Shown: one piece after another, positions 58,032 to 64,000 of the stretch
Position numbering within the stretch: the first letter of the stretch is position 1
How the letters are laid out: each line of letters begins with the position of its first letter
Notes under the pieces: model-generated
The model's input: the letters and a program-made list of their open reading frames with translations, nothing else
Told to the model about the DNA's origin: nothing
The model's database searches: none
Source: Altericroceibacterium spongiae
GTDB taxonomy: Bacteria; Pseudomonadota; Alphaproteobacteria; Sphingomonadales; Sphingomonadaceae
NCBI RefSeq assembly: GCF_003610805.1
Contig: NZ_RAPF01000006.1
Coordinates: forward strand, 62,001-126,000
DNA length: 64,000 bases
Direction: 5' to 3'
Program-made: the position numbers and the translations under genes

Positions 58032-59905
58032 TTCAGTCTCTGCTTATTGCCAATCGCGGCGAAATCGCCTGCCGGATCATTCGCACGGCCCGCGCCATGG
58101 GTGTGCGTACAGTCGCGGTCTATTCCGATGCGGATGCGCAGGCGCTGCATGTTCGCATGGCCGATCAGGCCATCCATATCGGTCCGTCTCAGGCCGCTGA
58201 AAGCTATCTCAAAGGCGATGTCATCATCGCTGCTGCCAAAGAGAGCGGAGCTGAAGCGATTCATCCCGGCTATGGTTTTCTGTCTGAAAATGCCGGTTTT
58301 GCTCAAAGTGTGGCTGATGCCGGACTGATCTGGGTCGGCCCGCAGCCGGACAGTATTCGCGCTATGGGTCTGAAAGACGCCGCCAAGGCGCTGATGGCCG
58401 AAGCAGGTGTACCGGTTACACCAGGTTATTACGGTAGCAATCAGGACCCCGATTTTCTCGCCAGAGAAGCGGATAGTATCGGCTATCCGGTACTGATTAA
58501 AGCCGTGGCCGGAGGCGGCGGCAAGGGGATGCGCAAGGTAGACGATCCTGCTGATTTCGCCGATGCACTCACATCCTGCCGCCGAGAGGCGACCGCCAGC
58601 TTTGGCAATGATGTGGTGCTGATCGAAAAATGGATCGAAAGCCCGCGCCATATCGAAGTGCAGATTTTCGGGGATACACATGGGCAGGTGGTGCATCTGT
58701 TCGAACGCGACTGTTCGCTTCAGCGCCGCCATCAGAAAGTGATCGAAGAGGCGCCTGCCCCCGGCATGGACGAATTGACTCGCGAAGCCATTTGCATGGC
58801 GGCCGTCCGTGCAGGTCAGGCGGTCAACTATGTCGGTGCAGGTACGGTGGAATTCATTGCTGACGGTTCCGAAGGGCTGAAAGCCGATCGTGTATGGTTT
58901 ATGGAAATGAACACCCGGCTTCAGGTCGAACATCCGGTGACCGAAGAAATTACCGGCGTCGATCTGGTCGAATGGCAGCTCCGTGTGGCAAGCGGTGAGC
59001 CGTTGCCGCTGGCGCAGCAGGAGCTTTCGATCAGCGGCCATGCCATGGAAGCGCGACTTTATGCGGAAGATCCTGCTTCTGGTTTCCTCCCAAGCACGGG
59101 ACGGCTGGAGGTTTGCCGTTTCCCGCAAAATGCAGTCCGCGTGGAAACCGGAGTGGAAGAAGGTGCGCAAATCAGCCCCTTTTACGATCCGATGATTGCC
59201 AAACTGGTGACTCATGGGCCGACGCGGAAGGAGGCTATCGCTACGATGCAGGAAGGGCTTGACGGGCTTGCCGTTTGGCCGGTCAGAACCAATGCAGGCT
59301 TTCTCCATGCGGCTCTGGGGCACACGGTATTCGCCGATGGTGCGATGACGACCGGCTTTCTGGAAGCGCATCAGGATGAACTGGTGCATACAGGCGAGCC
59401 GGACAAAGCCATGCTCAATGACGCGGCGCGGGCGATCAGCCGCTACTGGAATAGCGGATCACTGGAAAAACTGGCCGGTTTCCGGCTCAACCGGCCAGTC
59501 AGACGCATGGTGACGTTCGATGTTGAGGGTGTGGAATATGAAGCCGATGCAAACCTTCCGCCGACGCCCGGTAGCCATGTCATTTCGCTCCGGGAACGCG
59601 GGGTGCTGGTGACGCGCCACGGACGGACCATGGCGGCGTTGCTGAAACGCGGCGAAAGCGCTGGCGGTGCAGCGGCTTCCAATGGCGCCATTCTCGCGCC
59701 CATGCCGGGCAATATCGTCTCGGTTCTTGTAGCGCAGGGGGACCGGGTAAGCGAAGGGCAGAAACTTCTCACGCTGGAAGCGATGAAGATGGAGCACACC
59801 CTGGTTGCTCCCTTCGACGGCATTGTGGCGGAGCTGGAAGCCAGACAGGGCGCGCAGGTGCAGGTGGAAACCATGCTCGCGCGGATCGAACTGGAGGAGC
59901 AATGA
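58028..59905 (+). CDS. mccA: Methylcrotonoyl-CoA carboxylase, biotin carboxylase (alpha) subunit
   Basis: 625 residues. Biotin carboxylase domain with [22 protein letters not shown]-grasp motif [35 protein letters not shown]. The C-terminal biotinyl domain has [14 protein letters not shown] and the biotin Lys in LEAMKMEH. It starts with GTG at 58028 overlapping the mccB stop; a longer frame upstream reads mccB out of phase. It forms the carboxylase with the beta subunit. Confidence 0.95.
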   Translation: MIQSLLIANRGEIACRIIRTARAMGVRTVAVYSDADAQALHVRMADQAIHIGPSQAAESYLKGDVIIAAAKESGAEAIHPGYGFLSENAGFAQSVADAGLIWVGPQPDSIRAMGLKDAAKALMAEAGVPVTPGYYGSNQDPDFLAREADSIGYPVLIKAVAGGGGKGMRKVDDPADFADALTSCRREATASFGNDVVLIEKWIESPRHIEVQIFGDTHGQVVHLFERDCSLQRRHQKVIEEAPAPGMDELTREAICMAAVRAGQAVNYVGAGTVEFIADGSEGLKADRVWFMEMNTRLQVEHPVTEEITGVDLVEWQLRVASGEPLPLAQQELSISGHAMEARLYAEDPASGFLPSTGRLEVCRFPQNAVRVETGVEEGAQISPFYDPMIAKLVTHGPTRKEAIATMQEGLDGLAVWPVRTNAGFLHAALGHTVFADGAMTTGFLEAHQDELVHTGEPDKAMLNDAARAISRYWNSGSLEKLAGFRLNRPVRRMVTFDVEGVEYEADANLPPTPGSHVISLRERGVLVTRHGRTMAALLKRGESAGGAAASNGAILAPMPGNIVSVLVAQGDRVSEGQKLLTLEAMKMEHTLVAPFDGIVAELEARQGAQVQVETMLARIELEEQ

Positions 59906-60357
59906 TGGCAGGGCGTTTTTTCGACGAATGGCAGGTGGGCGATACGATCACGCATGAGATCCGTCGCACGGTGACCGAAGCCGATAATCTGTTTTTCTCC
60001 ACCATGACGCATAATCCGCAGCCGCTTCACCTCGATGCAGAAGCGGCAAGAGCCAGCGAGTTCGGACAGATTCTCGTCAATGGCACTTTCACTTTCGCGC
60101 TGATGGTGGGCCTGTCTGTGGGAGACACCACTCTGGGCACGTTGATCGCCAATCTGGGCTATGACAAGTTGTTGCATCCGAAACCGACCTTCCTCGGCGA
60201 TACACTGCGGGCGACGAGCGAGGTGGTGGAAACGCGTGCCAGCAAATCTCGGCCGGGAGCGGGAATCGTTACCTTTCGTCATTCACTCATCAATCAGCGT
60301 GACGAAGTGGCCTGCGAATGTTTGCGGATGGCGCTTCTCAAGGGAAGCGGGCAATGA
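59902..60357 (+). CDS. MaoC family (R)-hydratase
   Basis: A 151-residue hot-dog-fold protein. The hydratase-2 motif appears as DNLFFSTMTHNPQPLHLD (catalytic Asp/His type), with the conserved ILVNGTFTFALMVGLS after it. It should hydrate an enoyl-CoA. In leucine degradation one would expect a crotonase-type methylglutaconyl-CoA hydratase here instead. Together with the next gene it resembles itaconyl/mesaconyl-CoA hydratase plus citramalyl-CoA lyase pairs. It overlaps both neighbours by 4 bp. Confidence 0.85.
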   Translation: MMAGRFFDEWQVGDTITHEIRRTVTEADNLFFSTMTHNPQPLHLDAEAARASEFGQILVNGTFTFALMVGLSVGDTTLGTLIANLGYDKLLHPKPTFLGDTLRATSEVVETRASKSRPGAGIVTFRHSLINQRDEVACECLRMALLKGSGQ

Positions 60358-61190
60358 GGTTGCGCTCGCTGCTTTTCGTGCCCGGAGATCGCCCTGAACG
60401 GTTCGCCAAAGCCGCCGGGAGCGGGGCAGATGCAATCATTCTCGATCTGGAGGATTCGGTTGCGCCGGAGCGCAAATCTGTGGCGCGGGACGCTGTGGCG
60501 GATTATCTGCAGGCTCCCCGTGAAACACTGGTGCTGGTGCGAATAAACCCGGTGGATATGCCACTGGCTCAGGATGATCTGGATGCCGTGCTGCTCCATG
60601 AGCCCGACGGAATTATGCTTCCCAAAGCTGAAGGCGCGGGCAGCGTGCGACAGCTTACCGGCCGCGAATGGAAACGGGATGTTCCCGTTTTGCCCATCGC
60701 GACGGAAACCCCGGCAGCGATTTTCGAGCTGGGCACATTTCGCGAGGTCGCGCCGCATCTGCTGGGGTTGACCTGGGGAGCGGAGGATTTGCCTGCCGCT
60801 ATTGGCGCCAGTACTTCACGCGAGGTGGATGGCAGTTATACGCCGCCTTATGAAATGGCGCGTTCATTGGCGCTGTTCGCTGCCCATGCAGCCGGTGTTC
60901 CGGCGATAGAGACGGTTTATCCCGATTTTCGCGATGAAGCGGGGCTGGCTGTCTATGCTGCGCGCGGGCGGCGCGATGGCTTTAGCGGCATGATGGCAAT
61001 TCATCCGGCACAGGTGTCGATTATTAACGCGGCCTTTCAGCCGACAGAGGAAGAGCTGGCCGATGCCCGCGCAATTGTGGATGCCTTTGCGCGTGAACCA
61101 CAGGCAGGGGCGCTGAGCATCAATGGTCGCATGGTGGATCGTCCGCATTTGCTGCAGGCCAGACGGTTGATCGAACGGTCTCCAGTCTGA
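60354..61190 (+). CDS. HpcH/HpaI (CitE-like) CoA ester lyase
   Basis: A 278-residue TIM-barrel lyase. SLLFVPGDRPERFAKAAGSG, ILDLEDSVAPERK (metal Asp/Glu), GIMLPKAEG, PIATETPAAIFELG and LTWGAEDLPAAIGA match the CitE-like/CLYBL group that cleaves malyl-, methylmalyl- or citramalyl-CoA. The ATG overlaps the MaoC TGA. The expected HMG-CoA lyase of leucine breakdown is not in this operon, so the physiological substrate is open. Confidence 0.85.
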   Translation: MRLRSLLFVPGDRPERFAKAAGSGADAIILDLEDSVAPERKSVARDAVADYLQAPRETLVLVRINPVDMPLAQDDLDAVLLHEPDGIMLPKAEGAGSVRQLTGREWKRDVPVLPIATETPAAIFELGTFREVAPHLLGLTWGAEDLPAAIGASTSREVDGSYTPPYEMARSLALFAAHAAGVPAIETVYPDFRDEAGLAVYAARGRRDGFSGMMAIHPAQVSIINAAFQPTEEELADARAIVDAFAREPQAGALSINGRMVDRPHLLQARRLIERSPV

Positions 61191-61203
61191 CCGCTAAGGA
61201 GGG

Positions 61204-61230
61204 GCTATGACGGGGAGGCCCCGTCATAGC
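61204..61230. terminator. Hairpin at the end of the leucine/isovalerate operon
   Basis: A perfect 12-bp stem (61204-61215 with 61219-61230) around AGG, right after the CitE-like gene and before the convergent amn end. It lacks an immediate T-run, so it is probably a strong hairpin terminator for either side or a barrier to convergent transcription. Confidence 0.6.
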
Positions 61231-61244
61231 GAAACGGGCTTTAT

Positions 61245-62684
61245 TTACCGGAAAGGTGGCTCGTTAAAGGCGCGCAATTTGCGACTGTGCAGGCCGGGGC
61301 CTTCAGCCCGCAAAATTTCACAGGCCCGGATTCCGATCTGCAAATGGCCACCAATCGCTTCTTCATAAAATTTATTGGCCTGCCCCGGTAGTTTGATTTC
61401 ACCATGGAGCGGCTTGTCCGAGACGCAGAGCAATGTTCCGTAAGGAACGCGGAAGCGATAACCCTGCGCGGCGATTGTCGCGCTTTCCATTTCGATACCC
61501 ACTGCACGGCTCTGCGACAGGCGCTGAGCCGTGTGGCTGTAGCGCAATTCCCAGTTGCGGTCGTCGGTGGTTACGATGGTACCGGTTCGCATACGTTGCT
61601 TGAGGTCCAAACCGCGCGCACCGCTCACTTCTTCGGCCGCTCCGGCCAGGGCCTGCTGCACTTCTGCGATGGCGGGCAGCGGAATTTCCGGAGGCAGAAC
61701 GGCATCGAGCACATGATCGTCCCGCTGATAGGCGTGGGCAAGCACGAAATCGCCGATCTTCTGGCTGGGGCGCAGACCACCGCAATGGCCGATCATCAAC
61801 CAGGCTTCGGGACGCATCACGGCAAGGTGATCGGTGATGGTTTTGGCATTGGACGGGCCGACCCCGATATTGACCAGCGTGATCCCCATGCCGTCTTCCG
61901 CAATCAGGTGATAGGCCGGCATCTGGTGGCGCCGCCATGCTGTGTCCGAAAGCTGTGTGCGGGCATTTTGCGTCTGTTCCTGGATGAACAATCCGCCCGC
62001 GCCGGCAAGGGCGGTATAGCGGCCCTGTCCAACCTGTTCGGCACCCCAGTCAACGAATTCATCGACATAGCGATGGTAATTGGTGAACAGGATAAAACGC
62101 TGGAAATGCTCTGGCCGCGTACCGGTATAATGGGCGAGGCGGGCAAGCGAGAAATCGGTCCGCAAGCCATCGAAGAGCGATAGCGGTATCGGATCACCGT
62201 CTTCGCCCAGTTCCATTCCATCGGCCAGTTCATCGCCGATCAGCGCAAGATCGGTGGACGGGAAATATTGCGCCAGTTCGGGCGGGCTGATCCGGGCCAT
62301 GGCCGCACCTTCGGCGCCGTCCAGAACATAGGGAAAAGGGATTTCCTGCCGAGAACGGCGCACTTCCACATCTATTGTGTAATCGCTCAATAGCAGATCG
62401 AGCTGTTCGGTGAGATAATCGGCAAATAGCTGCGGGCGAGTGACGGTGGTGGCATAAGTGCCGGCATCTATAAGCCGTCCAAAAGCGCGTGAGCGGGTCG
62501 TTTTACCGGCTTCGCCATTATAATGGATCAGCAATTCCGGATAGCAATAGCTGCCATCTTTGCGCCTTTCAGGCGGGGGCAGTGTGCCATGTTCACCGTA
62601 AGCGAGAATGTCCTGCCGCAGAGTTTCGACAGCTTGAATATGAATGGCCGTGAGTTCGGCGATTATGTTTTTGCTCGTTTTCAT
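61245..62684 (-). CDS. amn: AMP nucleosidase
   Basis: A 479-residue enzyme that splits AMP into adenine and ribose-5-phosphate. The N-terminal domain has YCYPELLIHYNGEAG. The catalytic phosphorylase-like domain has TLVNIGVGPSNAKTITDHLA, MIGHCGGLRPSQKIGDFVLA and VGIEMESATIAAQGYRF (catalytic/ribose-binding Glu-Met-Glu). An ATG at 62684 (MKTSKN) is preferred to TTG at 62693. It is convergent with the CitE-like gene. Confidence 0.93.
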   Translation of the reverse strand: MKTSKNIIAELTAIHIQAVETLRQDILAYGEHGTLPPPERRKDGSYCYPELLIHYNGEAGKTTRSRAFGRLIDAGTYATTVTRPQLFADYLTEQLDLLLSDYTIDVEVRRSRQEIPFPYVLDGAEGAAMARISPPELAQYFPSTDLALIGDELADGMELGEDGDPIPLSLFDGLRTDFSLARLAHYTGTRPEHFQRFILFTNYHRYVDEFVDWGAEQVGQGRYTALAGAGGLFIQEQTQNARTQLSDTAWRRHQMPAYHLIAEDGMGITLVNIGVGPSNAKTITDHLAVMRPEAWLMIGHCGGLRPSQKIGDFVLAHAYQRDDHVLDAVLPPEIPLPAIAEVQQALAGAAEEVSGARGLDLKQRMRTGTIVTTDDRNWELRYSHTAQRLSQSRAVGIEMESATIAAQGYRFRVPYGTLLCVSDKPLHGEIKLPGQANKFYEEAIGGHLQIGIRACEILRAEGPGLHSRKLRAFNEPPFR

Positions 62685-62759
62685 CTTGAGCAATTAAGCG
62701 ATCTTTTCTGACATTTCAAAGGCAAAGAACCGGTCACATGATTGTTCCGAACGAGCGAT

Positions 62760-62803
62760 GCAAAAAGGGCGCAGATTCCTCGCGGAAACTGCGCCCTTTT
62801 TGC
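62760..62803. terminator. Bidirectional terminator between amn and rplI
   Basis: A perfect 15-bp stem (62760-62774 with 62789-62803) whose arms carry AAAAA and TTTTT, with a 14-nt loop. On the minus strand it ends the rpsF-rpsR-rplI transcript. Confidence 0.9.
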
Positions 62804-62840
62804 ATCGGAGCCGAACGGCGTCCGGACAGAAAAACGAGGC

Positions 62841-63455
62841 TCAGGCCTGCTGTTCTTCTTCCGTTGCGCCTTCTTCGAGCATTTCTTCGGGAATTTCACC
62901 CGGCTCGGCATTCGGATCTTTTTCTTCGGTAAAGCCTTCGCTCTGAGCCTGTTCTTCTTCGAACATCTGGGCCATCACGTCGATGCCCTGGCTCTGCAAT
63001 TCGGCTTCGTCGTCCGAACGTGCGACATTGGCCTTCACCGTCACATGAACTTCCGGGTGCAGCGCAACGCGAACATCGAACATGCCGATGGTCTTGATCG
63101 GGCGTTCCAGAATGATCTGCGACTTGTTGATTTCGTGGCCCTTTTCGACCAGCTTTTCAGCAATATCGCGAACATTGACGGAACCGTAAAGGTGGCCGGC
63201 ATTGGAAGAGGCGCGGATCAGAACGATCTCGGTGCCTTCCACGCCCTTGCCCTGTGCTTCGGCGGCGTCGCGCTTCTCGGCATTTTCCTGCTCGAGACGG
63301 GCGCGGTTTGCTTCGAAAACCTTCTTATTGGCTTCGTTAGCGCGCAGAGCCTTCTTGTTGGGAAGAAGGAAGTTACGTGCATAGCCGTCGCGGACGGTAA
63401 CAACGTCACCGATCGAGCCCAGCTTCTCGATACGTTCGAGGAGAATGATATCCAT
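62841..63455 (-). CDS. rplI: 50S ribosomal protein L9
   Basis: 204 residues. The N-terminal L9 domain starts [17 protein letters not shown] and has [18 protein letters not shown] long central helix leads to the C-terminal domain. The last 50 residues are a Glu-rich acidic tail, making the protein longer than E. coli L9 (149 residues) but normal for sphingomonads. It follows rpsR by 12 nt. Confidence 0.96.
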   Translation of the reverse strand: MDIILLERIEKLGSIGDVVTVRDGYARNFLLPNKKALRANEANKKVFEANRARLEQENAEKRDAAEAQGKGVEGTEIVLIRASSNAGHLYGSVNVRDIAEKLVEKGHEINKSQIILERPIKTIGMFDVRVALHPEVHVTVKANVARSDDEAELQSQGIDVMAQMFEEEQAQSEGFTEEKDPNAEPGEIPEEMLEEGATEEEQQA

Positions 63456-63467
63456 GGAGGCTTCTCC

Positions 63468-63692
63468 TTACTTCACGATATAGGGCAGAAGGCCCAGGTG
63501 GCGGGCGCGCTTGATCGCCTTGGACAGCTCACGCTGTTTCTTGGCAGAAACGGCGGTGATGCGGCTCGGGACGATCTTGCCGCGTTCGGACATGAAGCCC
63601 TGCAGCAGGCGGATATCCTTATAGTCGATCTTCGGCGCATTCTTGCCCGAGAAGGGGCAGGATTTGCGGCGACGGAAAAACGGACGTGCCAT
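63468..63692 (-). CDS. rpsR: 30S ribosomal protein S18
   Basis: A 74-residue protein: [18 protein letters not shown] at the start, [19 protein letters not shown] and [31 protein letters not shown] at the end. The ATG at 63692 is only 1 nt after the rpsF stop, and GGAGGAG in the rpsF 3' end serves as its ribosome binding site. Confidence 0.97.
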   Translation of the reverse strand: MARPFFRRRKSCPFSGKNAPKIDYKDIRLLQGFMSERGKIVPSRITAVSAKKQRELSKAIKRARHLGLLPYIVK

Positions 63693-63693
63693 C

Positions 63694-64000
63694 TTAATTA
63701 TCTCCTCCGCGGCGCTTACGGTCACGGTCATTCTTGCGCATCATCACCGAGGGGCCAGCTTCATGCTCTTCCACGGCGATGGTCAGCCAGCGGATGACAT
63801 CTTCATTGATGCGGTTCTGCCGTTCGAGTTCCGCGACAATAGAGCCGGGGCCTTCGATGTTCAGCAGGACGAAATGCGCCTTGCGGTTACGGTCGATCTT
63901 GTAGGCGAGGCTTTTTACGCCCCAGGTCTCGGTCTTGGTGACCTTGCCGTCATTCTTTTCGACGATTTCCGTGGCGGCTGCAGCAAGTGCATCGACCTGG
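63694..64000 (-). CDS. rpsF: 30S ribosomal protein S6, C-terminal part (gene cut by window edge)
   Basis: The visible part (about 101 residues) has [37 protein letters not shown] and RIAD-like [18 protein letters not shown], the S6 core, then a basic tail ([14 protein letters not shown]). About 20 N-terminal residues lie outside. It is first of the rpsF-rpsR-rplI operon. Confidence 0.95.
   Translation of the reverse strand, partial: QVDALAAAATEIVEKNDGKVTKTETWGVKSLAYKIDRNRKAHFVLLNIEGPGSIVAELERQNRINEDVIRWLTIAVEEHEAGPSVMMRKNDRDRKRRGGDN

Noticed and set aside
57941-59389. Minus-strand open frame over mccA
   Set aside because: Antisense to a certain biotin carboxylase gene and without recognisable domains.

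Overview
The window is about 64 kb of chromosome from an alphaproteobacterium, most likely of the Sphingomonadales (Erythrobacteraceae-like). Three things point there: the a-c-b'-b order of the ATP synthase Fo genes, the trpF-trpB-trpA-accD-folC run, and sphingomonad-typical small genes (CpdR next to N-formylglutamate amidohydrolase, the FYDLN acid protein, SapC). G+C is fairly high (by eye 55-60 %). One island at about 33.8-35.6 kb is strikingly AT-rich. Gene density is high, and many start and stop codons overlap by 4 bp.

Layout. 0-9 kb: cpdR (cut by the edge), N-formylglutamate amidohydrolase, a candidate anti-Shine-Dalgarno small RNA, sapC, a D-2-hydroxyacid dehydrogenase, a DEAD-box helicase and a UvrD-type helicase. 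9-14.7 kb: an MHS transporter, rsmD, an RluB-like pseudouridine synthase, a 5'-truncated MarR-GNAT fusion, another GNAT and an AmpG-like permease. 14.7-22.7 kb: the folC/accD/trpABF run, pyrF-lapA and purB, interrupted by a lipoprotein gene in the opposite orientation. 22.8-27.5 kb: radC and a ydbH-ynbE-ydbL envelope lipid-transport operon. 27.6-30.3 kb: atpI-B-E-F'-F. 30.4-37.8 kb: gloB and a GFA protein, rpsA, the reverse-transcriptase island, cmk, a small membrane protein and aroA. 38-45.3 kb: FYDLN protein, tRNA-Ala(GGC), ffh-rpsP-rimM, a glycine-to-betaine methyltransferase pair, a YjdF-like gene and trmD-rplS. 45.3-52.2 kb: a periplasmic DPP-IV peptidase, an amino-acid permease, asd, an MFS transporter and an alpha/beta hydrolase. 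52.2-55 kb: a copper ATPase with its CueR regulator. 55.2-61.2 kb: a leucine/isovalerate operon (ivd, MCC beta, MCC alpha, MaoC hydratase, CitE-like lyase). 61.2-64 kb: amn and rplI-rpsR-rpsF (rpsF cut by the edge).

The most exciting locus is the island between cmk and rpsA. It encodes a 488-residue stand-alone reverse transcriptase (active site YSDD) whose architecture resembles the DRT2/UG2 class of antiphage RTs. Directly upstream lie about 290 nt of structured non-coding sequence, the size and place of a DRT2 template RNA. On the strand complementary to that RNA there is a stop-free reading frame with a perfect -35 hexamer (TTGACA) near one end and an extended -10 (TGTTATACT) near the other, in the wrong linear order. 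If a 150-nt unit were copied head-to-tail, the two boxes would meet with a 17-nt spacer, and the frame would stay open because 150 is a multiple of 3. This is the signature expected of a concatemeric 'never-ending ORF', here a predicted 50-residue repeat. It is an inference from sequence only.

Other notable points: the betaine-synthesis pair splitting the usual rimM-trmD order, a 44-bp near-perfect inverted repeat upstream of the isovaleryl-CoA dehydrogenase gene, a MerR-type operator upstream of copA, and an sRNA candidate carrying CCUCCUCCC.
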